From: Carposina sasakii | Taxonomy: Eukaryota > Arthropoda > Insecta > Lepidoptera > Carposinidae | Direction: 5' to 3' | NCBI GenBank assembly: GCA_014607495.2 | Contig: CP053169.1 | Coordinates: 558,001-622,000 of the forward strand | Length of the DNA stretch: 64,000 nucleotides | Shown: positions 32,320 to 43,549 of the stretch, in pieces | Numbering within the stretch: the stretch's first letter is position 1 | Layout: each line of letters starts with the position of its first letter | Program-made: the position numbers and the translations under genes | Notes under the pieces: generated by a model | The model's database searches: none | What the model was told of the DNA's origin: nothing | The model's input: the letters and a program-made list of their open reading frames with translations, nothing else

Positions 32320-32580
32320 ACATATCAGCCTATTGCAGTCTATTTCAGGACGTAAGCCTCCCCAGGGGCACGCCAGAAAGTTACTGCCATAGAGCCGTTT
32401 TTGTCCCATAGTCACCGCTAGGCAGGCGGGTTGATGACCGCAGTGTGCTTTTTGGGCTATGTTGTCAACAAGGGAGGCGCTGCTACCCATCTTCCGTAAA
32501 CCTTTAATCGCCTCTTACAATACCCACGGGCGGGCAGTAGTGCTATTTTACTCTGCCGACACCATACGGCTAAATCTAAT
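32320..32580 (-). repeat. Dispersed repeat R-2, nearly full, reversed
   Basis: It reads backwards from TATTGCAGTCTATTTCAGGA through GGGCACGCCAG to GCCGACACCATACGGC. Confidence 0.75.
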
Positions 32581-32589
32581 GTAATCTAG

Positions 32590-33295
32590 CCTTATTCGTA
32601 TTACAGTATATTACAGTATTCGTTAATAAGATTTCATATGAATCAACATAATAATTAATCTGAATGTCTATGTAAAACATCAAATATGCGCATACTTTCT
32701 CACACGAAAGAATGCAAATAGTTTATACGTAAGCACAACGTAAGATAGTACCTACATACTTTTATGATAAACATATCTCTCACTTTGCTACACTCAAGTA
32801 GTACCTAACTAATATAATTATGCATTAATTCAATTTTATCATCATAATCACTAAACATAAAAAATATGTATCTTTTCGGATTTTTTTTTTTTCGGAAATC
32901 TACTTAAATTCTACATTTCATCTGTGAAATATTATTTAATGTTTATGCATATTGCCACCATAACTAAAAAAATAACTAAATTATTAATCTCTTCTCAATA
33001 TCTTCGTTCGTAAAGTAATATTAGTTCATTATAAAAATTGCAGATATAACAAAACTTTCGCAATACAAATCTTTTAATTAAAATCTCATATCGATAATGT
33101 TGCAAGCGTCATTAATTTGTGTCACTTCACTACGACGACGTCTTTATCGTCCTATTGTCATCACTGAAGAAAGCTAGTGAAGTAACAGTCGATATTGTGT
33201 CCATGATTTATTATTCGCATCACTAATAGACGTGATTATGGATGTGTTTAGGATTAATATAGAGCGAGGAGTATAGTAGGTTACTAATAAATAGA
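32590..33295. other. AT-rich spacer, nothing recognised
   Basis: There is no open frame, RNA fold or shared repeat that I can see. Confidence 0.5.
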
Positions 33296-33302
33296 ACATA
33301 TA

Positions 33303-33589
33303 CAGGGTGGAAGTGACAGTCAGGCAAATATTGATATCGCGACTTCAGACCATGATTCTGAGGCGAAAACCACTGAAAATTTCCGACTTTTTTTTCAGGA
33401 AAAAAATTGTATAGTTCGTTTAAGTTAACCTTAGATACTGACTTAAAAACTAAATTTTAAACTATGGATGATTTTCTTAAAAATTGCGCTCAAAAATGGC
33501 AAATGAAATTAAAATTGCATTTCCTGCGAATAACTCAAAACAATGCTACCTAATATTTCAGTATTAGCCTGGCTGTCACACACATCCTG
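33303..33589. mobile_element. TIR element M-5, TA-flanked
   Basis: The left end CAGGGTGGAAGTGACAGTCA and right end TGGCTGTCACACACATCCTG are imperfect inverse copies over about 30 bases, bordered by TA. A partial inverted copy begins at 34350 (CAGGGTGTAGGTGACAGCCA) and runs to the shared GCAGGAAATGCATT block near 34445. Confidence 0.7.
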
Positions 33590-33734
33590 TATGCATACAT
33601 ACATATAGATAAAACTGTGTTCCCGGAATGAGGCACCTACACAGAGAAACATACAACTAATATTTGTGATCAGTGTTTCATGACACGAAATATTTGTGTT
33701 CTTATAAATTTTCCTGAACCTTATACCAGTAATA

Positions 33735-34110
33735 ATGCTGGGAGTTTTCTTCCCAATAGACTTACTAGTAGGCAAGAATACTGTCTAGCTTTACCATATT
33801 ACGAGTGGTGGATATAATGAATAAATAAATAACAAATAAATGCTTTTTATTCAAGATTTTTTAGGTTTTTTTTTAGGAGTTTGGTGGCAACGACACTTAA
33901 TGATTATACGGTCTGTCAAAGGTACCTATTGTTTGGTTTTGACATAAAGGAGAATCGACTTTTACAGTTCTCCTAGATTCGTCATTAGGCGATTAAAACC
34001 ATTATTTAGATTTTTGGCGACCATAAAGCCGGGTAAATAACAAGAGACAAATAAATTGTATAGTATACTTTTACGTCGAATAAATGATTTTAAAACTTTG
34101 ACTTTCAAAC
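33735..34110 (+). repeat. LINE-type 3' region L-3
   Basis: It shares GCTGGGAGTTTTCTTCC, TTTTGACATAAAGGAGAA, ATTCGTCATTAGGCGA and ACGTCGAATAAATGATTTT with 19820-21058. It ends in a TTTGAC-type tail. Confidence 0.65.
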
Positions 34111-34349
34111 ATCAATGTTAAGGCGCTCCAATAGACGAATTTTAGGTATTTTAGGGGGTTGAGGTAGACGTAACTGCGGGGCGCTCCCCGCAACCAGCGC
34201 AATCTGCCGCGGACGTCCTTATTCTGTCGCCATCCGTATTCTGGTTGATTTCGGGATTAATTGCCGGGATTTTAATTTCTTTCCTGTATAATCAATTTTG
34301 TAACTGGGTTGCTTACTGCGTAAATTGTAAATATAATTAAAAAATTTAC

Positions 34350-34455
34350 AGGGTGTAGGTGACAGCCAGGCAAATACTGGAATGCTGAACAAGTACTATA
34401 GGGTTGAGTTACACGACAATATTATAACTGGCAGGAAATGCATTTTTATTTTGAT
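34350..34455. mobile_element. Partial TIR element M-5
   Basis: It shares its CAGGGTG-led end and the GCAGGAAATGCA block with 33303-33589; the other end is not seen. Confidence 0.6.
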
Positions 34456-35280
34456 TATCCGTACCTAATGTTTGTTTTCCGCGCCAATTGTATCGGGCGA
34501 TATCGACTAGTTAAATGGGCTTATTGGTTATTGTGTGATACATAGCTGTTTTTTGGATCACTTGTGACTCTCTATTAAGGTTGATCAGGTTTTTGAACTT
34601 TTTGAGCGTAACTGGTTTTTTTTTAAATCGTCTATTGGTAAAATTTTTGTTTTTAAGCCATTTTCTAAGGCCGAATTAAATAAACAAAACATAACATAAT
34701 GAGTGAGATCAACACTAAAATATCGTTTCATCAATTCGATTCTGAAACTTCGCCGGCAGTTCCGCTCGCTCGGCTCGTGCGTTGTTTGTCATACTCTAAC
34801 CTAACCTAACTTATTATTTTTATCATTGTATGAAAAGGGAACTGTCACACCGACAAAACGTCATTCGCCTTATACTAGTTGTGCGCTAAGGTTAATTTGA
34901 TGTGCAGTCAGTATTTATGATGAGATTGTAGTATTTTTGCACCAAAAGGTATTAATTTGTCTTGCATTCGAGGATCAACAGTTTATGTTGGGCTGATATT
35001 ATGTATTTTCGAATTATCTGCTGTAGTTGTTTTATTTTATTTTTATTTTTATTTTACAATTTCGGGAAGACCAACAGCTATTTATAATTATAGTAAAAAT
35101 TGTAGAAACATAAAGCCAATAACAGGTCCACACTTATAGAAGCATTATGAGAGCTAATCAGGTACTAATGCACACACAATTTTATCAGTGTTTCACAAAA
35201 CCTAATAATAATAAAAAAAAATACAATTTAGGTACTAGATAAAATCTAGGTACCTGTTAATTATTGGCGGAAAAATTTTT
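34456..35280. other. Spacer, nothing firm
   Basis: A short CTAACCTAACCTAAC run at 34796-34811 resembles the insect telomere unit CCTAA but is only about three units. No gene. Confidence 0.45.
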
Positions 35281-35286
35281 CACTAA

Positions 35287-35365
35287 GCACACGCCTCGCT
35301 ATGTTAGAACTGGTATTGAAGAGATCAAGCTCTACGCCTTTATAAAGTTCATTGAAGTTATTACC
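35287..35365 (+). repeat. Dispersed repeat shared with 1765-1840 (inverse)
   Basis: It shares CGCCTCGCTATGTTA and GATCAAGCTCTACGCCTTTA with the minus strand of 1765-1840. Confidence 0.6.
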
Positions 35366-35459
35366 CGCTCGCAAAAGGAATGTATTCTGACGATATTTTG
35401 TAAAACATTGAGTTTATTTGTACTAAAATAATTTAATTGCTGTAATAAAGTATATAAAG

Positions 35460-35665
35460 GGCATACTGTACAAGTCAGTTGAGGAACAAGAGGGTCTTGA
35501 TGTTTTGTAGGCGATGGGCTGACCATCTGTCACTACTAACCGAACTTGTATATCTCAACTACGAGTATACCCTCAAAATTGGTCAGAAGTGGCACCATGT
35601 GGTTCTATCGGCCCTTGGTACTCTGCCTATCCCGTAAGGCGTGATTATATGTATGTATGTATGTA
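35460..35665 (+). repeat. LINE-type 3' end fragment L-1
   Basis: It carries GTACAAGTCAGTTGAGGAAC, GTAGGCGATGGGCTGACCA and AATTGGTCAGAAGTGGCACC, then a (TATG)n tail. Confidence 0.8.
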
Positions 35666-35852
35666 ATAAAGTATATAAAAGATGAGATTAAATTGATGGG
35701 CGATTATTTATTTGATGTGCAATTAAAAATATCTCCTAAACAAATAACTATGATCGGTTATAGGTTGCAGTTGCTGGATAATACACATTATTATTTATAA
35801 CTCTTCTACCCCAAAGTGGTATTAAAGTATGATCTTCAAATTCTTCCTTCGG

Positions 35853-36571
35853 ATTATAAATGCGAAAGTAACTCTGTCTGTCTGTGTGTTACGCAAACAC
35901 GCCTAAACTACTGAACCGATTTAAATGAAATTTGATACAGAGATAGTCTAGAGCCTGAGAAAGGACATAGGCTACTTTTTAATGCAAAAAAGAGATGTAA
36001 GTGGTTGAAATAGTGGATGAAAGTTTGTATGGAAATTACGTCATTTTTTAAGCTAGAAGCTTAAAACTTATTTTTTAGGCTTTTCATTAGATATAAATAA
36101 ATACGACATTCAAAGTTTGTAAAAGAATACCCTAAAGGAGCTAAAAATAGGGGGTAAAAAATTTTGTGTGATGACATCGGAAAAAGCTTAGGGCTCAATA
36201 AATAAAAATATAGAACAGAACAATACAGAGAATTAAGTAAGAAACTTGCCAAGCACTGCGCGCCATATGCAAAAAAGGGATGTAAGATGAAAGGTTGTAT
36301 GGAAATTACGTCATTTTTAAAAGTTTTGTCTCACTACAAATATGCGAGTACAACTTCATAATGATTATCAAGTAGGACAATATGCAACAAACAGCTCTTT
36401 TAAAAATCGTAAAAATCGTACTAAAAACGTCGCATATAAAAATGTACTCAAATAAGCTTAATAACTTATTTTAATGTACATGTGTTTTACTTGCAAAATA
36501 ATTAGCCTAAAAAAATTTAAAATGCTGCCGGAAGTCACTACTTCACGCGGACGAAGTCGCGGGACAGCTAG
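35853..36571 (+). mobile_element. Long Lep1/Helitron-like element
   Basis: It starts at GATTATAAATGCGAAAG, with CTACTGAACCGATTTAAATG near the 5' end, and finishes with TCACGCGGACGAAGTCGCGG and ACAGCTAG. At about 720 bp it is longer than the ~200-bp copies. The interior (including a repeated GTATGGAAATTACGTCATTT block at about 36029 and 36298) is non-coding. Confidence 0.7.
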
Positions 36572-36672
36572 GGATTCGCGGGCAACTTAGGGATTTATGT
36601 TCGAAACAATTTGAAATCATATACATATATACATAATAGTCACGCCCATTATCCCCCAAAGTGGTGTATATA

Positions 36673-36937
36673 CAGGGTGTGACAAAAGGGGTATGTTAAC
36701 CGAAAAGCTATGAATATAACCCACTATAAAGAACCTATCATCAAAATTTGAGACTAAAAATCACATATTTATTTGTCCAGATAGTATGGAGAACACCTTA
36801 CCCAATCAGGAATATTATGAACATACAATCTTGAAAAATAAACATGCGATTACTAGTCTAAAAATTTCGGGATATGTTATCTACAGTGGGTTGTTTTTAT
36901 AGTATTTCGCTTACCATACCCTTTTTGTTACACCCTG
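36673..36937. mobile_element. Foldback MITE, family M-2
   Basis: It runs from CAGGGTGTGACAAAAGGG to TTTTTGTTACACCCTG with TA on both sides. Confidence 0.85.
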
Positions 36938-36939
36938 TA

Positions 36940-38285
36940 TATACTGCTACTTGTTATATTTGCTATTGATACTAAGTTATTTGCAGTTTAATGTCATAAA
37001 GAGGACTATACTAACACACGTAAACTTTTGCACAAAATGTTCGGAAAAATCCCGGATTTTTTTCCCGGGATTTGTGGATCTAAAAAAAACTAAGTAGATA
37101 AATAAAATTATACTAGGTAGAAATGGTAAAATAGACACGTAACATAATTACCTACTTATGAATATCATTTTTAAATACGAAATCACTACATATTATAAAA
37201 CAAAGTCGCTTTCTGATGTCTGTCTCTAAGCATACATGCTTAGATCTTTCAAACTAGGGAACGGATTTTTTTGATGCGGTTTTTTTAATAGATAAAGTGA
37301 TTCACAAGGAAGGTTTATAATGTAACTAGGGACCCGCCTCGGCTTCGCACGGGAGTAATGCACTCTCACGCGGGCAAAGCCGTGGGCGGGCGTTAGTACA
37401 ATCTAAAACATACTATAAAGTATCTATGTAGGTAGGTACTTAACGTTTTCTACGTAAGTCTTTTTTACGTAAGGTCTCTCTTTTTTGTAACTTTTGTTAC
37501 ACTACGATTTCCCAAGTCTACTTACTAAATAAATATAGTATTTTATATTATGTATTTGCGCGCGAAAACACAAGCACAGAACCGGCGTTGACAGTGGTCA
37601 CGGCGGTACTGAATGTTCCGAGCGAGACTGGCCAGTGCAAGGATTAGAACACAGCGTAGTTGTAGATGTGTTTTTTATTAATTGTTAATTATTTACAAAA
37701 TTTACAAAAAATGTACTTTGGCCATAAACTAGATCTGATAAAGCGCTATACAACTATGCAAGTTTCGTGTTGATATTCACAATAGTTTTCAAGATATATC
37801 GCTTATAAGAACGTAAAAAAGGTAATTTTCAAATCGAAATTCTATCGATAATTTTTTAAGTAATTGAGTTTCCACGTTGGCCACAAACTTGATAAAGATT
37901 TAAATAATAACATATAAAAAAATTAGAACTGTGGTAATCGGACAAGTATTTAAAAAATCGATTCTAAAATGCCTCTTTTGACTGATCACACCGCCTTAAA
38001 TAGCTTACTATATTTCTTAAACTATGGATACCGAGTGATGTACTACGTCGTAGGAAGCTATTAAAGATATGTAACGTACATTACAGTCTCGACTTTGTTT
38101 ACGATGACAGCATAATGAATAATTAGTTCGGTATTTGGATGATCTATTATTGTGAGAATTATAATGAGATGGGGTTGAGAAATACTTGAAGGAACACTTG
38201 TGGATAAGCGAGTATAAAATATACAAGGCTCTAGCTAAGAATCACAGGACAACGTTGCGATACTAAATATTTATTACTTCACCAT
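36940..38285. other. Spacer with one Lep1-like remnant
   Basis: 37190-37396 shows the Lep1 order (TATTATAAAACAAAGTCGC, CTCGGCTTCGCACGGG, GCCGTGGGCGGGCGTTAG). The rest has no gene or repeat I recognise; a CpG-richer patch at 37555-37665 is unexplained. Confidence 0.45.
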
Positions 38286-38294
38286 CTTCTTCTT

Positions 38295-38410
38295 CTTCAG
38301 CCTATTGCAGTCCACTGCTGGACGTAGGCCTCTCCCAGGGCACGCCACAAGACTACTGCCACAGGGGGATTTTGCCCATAGTCACCACGCTGGGTAGGCG
38401 GGGTAGGCTT
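38295..38410 (-). repeat. Dispersed repeat R-2 3' part, reversed
   Basis: It contains TATTGCAGTCCACTGCTGGA and CACGCCACAAGACTACTGCC. Confidence 0.75.
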
Positions 38411-38447
38411 CACCTAAGTGTATTAAAATATAGGATTTATTTACTAA

Positions 38448-38850
38448 TGGACGCCCGCGACTCCGTCCGCGTAGACTGCAGAAAAAACAAAATGTCGAAA
38501 TTATCTAATAAAAGCATTTTCCCGGGATAAAAAGTAGCCTATATGTTAAGTGGGACCTGTCACAATATATACCTGAAAACTGCATCGAAATTAACGTGCA
38601 CAAACATCGATCTGTTACAATTTTATTATATGTATAGATAGATAGATATAGTTGGCAATCATTTATGAATTTATTCCATACATATAAAATGCTTTGTCGT
38701 GAGTTATTTTTGATCTTAGAGACCTGAAACTAAAGGTGACGGCTCTTCGTGACATAGATATCCGATAGGATTTTCCGAAATTCTCACGAGAACGGGAATT
38801 AACGGGAATTCTAAAATAACGGCGACGTCCGTGGGCAGCCGCTAGTGTGG
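38448..38850 (-). mobile_element. Lep1/Helitron-like elements, two adjacent remnants
   Basis: The first (38448-38640) mirrors 1066-1270, from GACGCCCGCGACTCCGTCCG to CAATTTTATTATATG. The second (about 38660-38850) ends CCGTGGGCAGCCGCTAGTG. Confidence 0.65.
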
Positions 38851-39349
38851 TAAACAAAATCTAAGTTATTAAAAACTGGCTTTGGCTATTTAATTCCCCT
38901 GGCCAACATTTGGCCAAAATATAAGTTTTAATTATAACAAAAAATATTATTATATTAAGTACATAGTTATTACTTACTAGTTATAATTGTTTTGTATTTA
39001 AATAATAAATAATTAAGTAATATTAATCGATATTTAAAAACGAGTTATATTTATCATTAAAATTATGATGAAATAACTTATTTTTATGTGTATACTGAAA
39101 TAGTGTTCAAAACTCTCATGGCCATGTTTTATGGTATAAGACTTTACTATCAAAACAATTTTAGTATGAACAACCTACTTTGATCGTTGATTGTTAATTT
39201 TTATTGCAAAATCGAAGAGCTTATCTCATTGGGAAATGTCAAGTCTCTTTGAAAAATCCTCTGGCACCGAATGAAGACTAGATTGAAGAAAAATTACCAA
39301 ACTTGCAATTTCTGCAGTTTTAGTAACTTTTCTATCAACTAAAGGTTCT

Positions 39350-39402
39350 GTCGGCCCTTGGTGCTCTGCCTACCCCGTAAGGGATAAAGGCGTGATTATA
39401 TG
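39350..39402 (+). repeat. LINE L-1 tail only
   Basis: It contains GGCCCTTGGTGCTCTGCC and AGGGATAAAGGCGTGATT. Confidence 0.7.
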
Positions 39403-39889
39403 TAATATATTAGTAACTGTCAGGGAGACATTTCACATTCCAGTTTTAGTCGTAACCATTCCTTTGAGATTTCAGTTTTTCCTTAAATATTCGGAGGAAA
39501 AGGTAGATTTCGTTGGGGAGTATTAGAGAATTGTTAAGAGGTATAATTATAAATAATTGAGGAATAACATTTAATTTTGACTAACGAATCTCAGATAAGA
39601 TATATGTTTATTTGCAATTAAACATTGTAAAACATCTCACTAAAATATTGTCAATCAATAAAATTGCGTCAACCAATCACCGGATGAGGAAATTCTTTTG
39701 TCTCTAAACACGAATAACAACAATAATAATTCTGACATTCTGTAATGCAGTTTTGCGATCTGTAAGCCTCCTTGACATTACACGATGTGCATCCAGCCAG
39801 TGTTGTGTAGTGTGTACCTCTCACTGGCGAACTTGAGTCGAAGGGGACGGACCTACTTACTCGAAATTTACTTATGTGATACCTATATT

Positions 39890-40165
39890 TTCTTCTACGC
39901 TGCTCTGGGAGTGAAAAAAAAACGTATAATACTACAGCTGCTTTTCTTCCCGGGCATACTGTACAAGTCAGTAGAGGGACAAGAGGGTCTTGGTGTCTTG
40001 TAGGCGATGGGCTGACCACCTGTCACTACTAACCGAACTTGTACATCTCAACTATACCCTCAAAATTGGTCAGAAGTGGCACCATGTGGTTCTATCGGCC
40101 CTTGGTGCTCTGCCTACCTCGTAAGGGATAAAGGTGTGATTATATGTATGTATGTATGTATATTT
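39890..40165 (+). repeat. LINE-type 3' end fragment L-1, longest copy
   Basis: It begins around CGCTGCTCTGGGAGTG, includes TTCCCGGGCATACTGTACAA, and continues to the (TATG)n tail. Confidence 0.8.
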
Positions 40166-40169
40166 TAAC

Positions 40170-40735
40170 AAGTAAATGACTTGTGAAGCTTTTAAATTTA
40201 TATATAAACCACAGATAATATATTGGGTATCACCTATACCATACATGTAAACTAGAGGCACGGTAGAGCAAAGGCACTATCTACCTTTCAAATACATATA
40301 AGTTATTGAAATAATAAATAAATAGAACGGTGTTGTAACTAATAAACTACATAGAAGTTACTAGCTTTTCCGTTACAAGCTTATAAGTGAACTGTTTATT
40401 TTTAATAGTCAATTAAGAAATAAACCGAATAAATATTATCGCTCTCAAATGAACTTAGTTGACACTCGAATGTTAGTTAAACAACATTAAAGCACAAGCG
40501 TACATGCAAACAAGGTCATTCATTCCGAAAGCACAACAGTAAGCCCAAAGCAACGACGCTACCATCCTCACAAAATTACAATAACATTACAAACTGGATT
40601 ACAAAATGCGCTTTGTTCTATTTCTCGTAACTTGTTATTGTAAAGCTGCGGTCAGACGCGCAATTTTGTGGAAACCGACTGATTATGGTCATTAAATGGC
40701 AGATACCACCAAAGTTAGTAGTTTTATAATGCTCT
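40170..40735. other. Spacer, nothing recognised
   Basis: There is no gene or clear repeat. Confidence 0.45.
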
Positions 40736-40739
40736 AGTT

Positions 40740-41275
40740 GCAGAGGCGATGAGATAGCAACTTATCACTGCTCGCTTTGCTATGCTAAACGTGGCTATAG
40801 GATGTCATTCGTGATTCTACAGTTCAGCCTTCCCTCCTCCGTTTAGGAAACACATATTAGGTAATTTGGTTCTCAATAATAGTTATATAATATTTAATGG
40901 CATGTTTTTAATATCAGTTTTTATATTTTACCATCTAAATACAACGATAAAATTTAAGATTTTATAGATAGGTACCTAAGAAAGATCGATTTATTATCAA
41001 GGGCGTATACAAGATTTTTTCCGGGGAGCCCAAATTTCACTATAACTATAAACAGGTAAGTGCTGTGATGGAATCTCCAGACATAGTAGAGGTTCACACC
41101 AATCTATCTCTTATCATTGATTTTGATGCTGCTGATGCCAACTCATTGCCTGAGGGAATGCCCCCGAGTTCCATACCCGACTCTTACGGTGTAATGTGTA
41201 TCTTATATAATCGCATGCACGAAAAGAGATGCAGATGATGTATTCAGTGAAACCCCGCATCAGTAAAACAGTGTG
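40740..41275. repeat. Repeat R-1 fragments in both orientations
   Basis: A plus-oriented R-1 end lies at 40745-40855 (GCGATGAGATAGCAACTTAT). A reversed one lies at 41130-41275 (AATGCCCCCGAGTTCC, GAAACCCCGCATCAG). Confidence 0.55.
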
Positions 41276-41581
41276 TAAGCCGCTTAGTTCGCAACCAATT
41301 CCCGCGTCAACCTCCACATTCCCACGAGCGAGGTAACCGCATTGTAACCGTAACCAAGGTGGTTAAATAAAACACAAATAAACTAAATTCAGGGCCTATC
41401 CGTAAATTACGGACAATTGCAATGATCTAGAGTGCGAATTCGTGAATTTTGTAAAGCAAAATCCATATATGTATTACCTTTTTGAGCTTGCCTGTTTACC
41501 TATTTACACACAAAGATACTTACATTGTAAAATTGATAATATACATCTTTGCCTACTTATCTGAAAGGCTGCCTATCATCT

Positions 41582-41630
41582 GGCGACATCTTTAGGTTAT
41601 AGCAAGTACAACCTAAAGAAGATGTCGCAT
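41582..41630. other. Short strong hairpin
   Basis: GCGACATCTTTAGGTT and AACCTAAAGAAGATGTCGC pair around an 11-nt loop (ATAGCAAGTAC), leaving a 3-nt bulge. The arm length is close to that of a small-RNA precursor, but there is no extended stem beyond it. Confidence 0.6.
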
Positions 41631-41856
41631 TTACTGCATTTTATAAATAACTACCTACGCCACGTCTTCATTTTCGTAAACTTTATTCCCGTTTCGCCCA
41701 TTCCCGTGAATATTTCGGGAAATTCTTTGTTATCGAATGCCTTCTTAGTACCAAGAATACGCCGTCCAATTTCAAGCCTATAAGGTCAGTGGTTTAGGCT
41801 GAAAGACGATCCCTTAGTCATTCAGGTCAAAGCACTTTATACAATAAGTGCTTATA

Positions 41857-41965
41857 TATAATAAAATTATTAATAAAGAAATGGAAAAAATTCTTCAGCC
41901 GACTGGGAATCGAACCCACGACCTCTGCATTCCGTGCAAGTGCTCTTACCACTTAGTGCTTATAC
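41857..41965 (-). repeat. tRNA-derived SINE-C
   Basis: The minus strand shows AAGTGGTAAGAGCACTTGCA and B box GTGGGTTCGATTCCC, then the tail TTTCTTTATTAATAATTTTA. Confidence 0.75.
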
Positions 41966-42230
41966 ACTACTAGGTCCTAGGACATACAACGGACATCGGT
42001 AAAGGCCTATTATATCACAAAATGTCACATTATCTATTCCCTCACAAAATGCGTTACTTCATCAATATAACCTGTCAATCCATCACCTGTCCACGCGGAG
42101 AGGAGACACACTTCATCACAAAATGTCATATGGGATGCTAAACGCGGTTATCTTATTGCATCGGAATTCGGAGACTGTCGAAACACCAGGTTGCTGAGCC
42201 AATTACATTGTTTCGAATTAGTTTTTTACA

Positions 42231-42365
42231 CAGGGTGTAACATAAGGTATTAGGAATTCTCCATACTATCTGGAAAAATAAACATGTGAATTCGAGTCTC
42301 AAATTTTATGGATAGATTCTTAACAGTGGGCTATTTTCATAGCATTTCCCTTTTGTTACACCCTG
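42231..42365. mobile_element. Internally deleted foldback MITE, family M-2
   Basis: Both ends are present (CAGGGTGTAACATAAGG, TTTGTTACACCCTG), but about half the element, including most of the left arm, is missing. Confidence 0.8.
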
Positions 42366-42451
42366 TATAAGTTAAAATAACTTTTTAAAATTAATTTTGC
42401 CTAATTGAGATAGACGCGAGAGTAAGAGAATACACAATATATAACATGCAG

Positions 42452-42736
42452 CACCGGTGTGATGAATTTGGTGAGAGCGAGATGTCTCACTTTTAAACGT
42501 CAAATCTACAGAGCCAAGTAATATCTAGACAAGGCAAGTGTTTCTACTTGATGTGTAAAAAGGGATTGCAAACCACTTCTATCAGCTCTAATTCCTTCGG
42601 TCCTGGCTCGAGAACGAGTGTCTATTCTATTTTTTACGTGCAAAGTACATCCACTTAGTTTATCTAATTATTAATAGCTCTGTGAATTTGACGTTTAAAA
42701 GTGAGACATCTCGCTCTCACCAAATTCATCATACGG
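42452..42736. mobile_element. TIR element M-6
   Basis: Inverted arms of about 55 bases carry GATGAATTTGGTGAGAGCGA and ACTTTTAAACGTCAAAT at 42460-42510 and again inverted at 42675-42732. No transposase and no clear target duplication. Confidence 0.75.
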
Positions 42737-43309
42737 GTGCAGGTTAACCATCCCATCCAGAGAGGATCCTTATGCCAGCCTATGAATGTTAAGAACCTAA
42801 ATGTGCACCAAACTCATGCATTAAATATTTTATTCTATTGCCTCGTATGTCCATCATCAGTTCATCACATAAGTGATAGGTATCGAAGAATCGTGTGCCG
42901 CCATGTCGCTGTCTATCAACATCGCACGACGGTGACAGGACCGGGTACAAGTGGAACAGATTAGGTAATATCACAGCGTATATGCAGTAATATGTGACTA
43001 TTAGAGAGTACTAGAGTGCGTTTCACCAAATAGGTCCTATGAACGATGGCGCTAGTTGCTATCTATACGACTGCATTATCTATGTAACTGTATGCAAAAA
43101 AAAATAGTTCCAGAATCATGCACGGGAGTTATTCTTTGAAACAGACTGCAGGATAACGTGTTAGATATTGCTCCACACTTCGAGATTGTCACTGATCGGT
43201 GTGTTTATGGCTTCGAGGAAAGGTTGTTTGCTTGACGTTGAAATACGTGCCATGGTTTAGGCGATATGATGTCACACGAATACACACAAAAGGGTAAAAC
43301 TTATAACAT

Positions 43310-43545
43310 ACATAAAATCACGCCTCTTTCCCAGAGGGGTATACAGAGATCACGAATCTCCGTTTACTACGGTCCTCACACGCCTCTTTCGCTTCGTTTA
43401 CCTTTATAATATTTTTCATGTGGTTTAGGGTACCGAAGCAAAAAAAAGAAAAAAATAGATTCGCGTTGATGTCTTTTATATATGAAAAAGCATGTAGAGA
43501 CTGTTTGTGGCGAAGACCTCCAATATCATTAAACATTGACTTCAA
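43310..43545 (-). pseudogene. LINE ORF2 C-terminus remnant L-2
   Basis: The minus-strand frame ends KNIIKVNEAKEACEDRSKRR then FVISVYPSGKEA and stop. This is the same C terminus as at 47655-47870. The first 40 residues of the open frame are unrelated flank. Confidence 0.7.
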
Positions 43546-43549
43546 TCAC

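Noticed and set aside
34796..34811. Possible interstitial telomere repeat (CCTAA units)
   Set aside because: Only about three units; too short to distinguish from chance.
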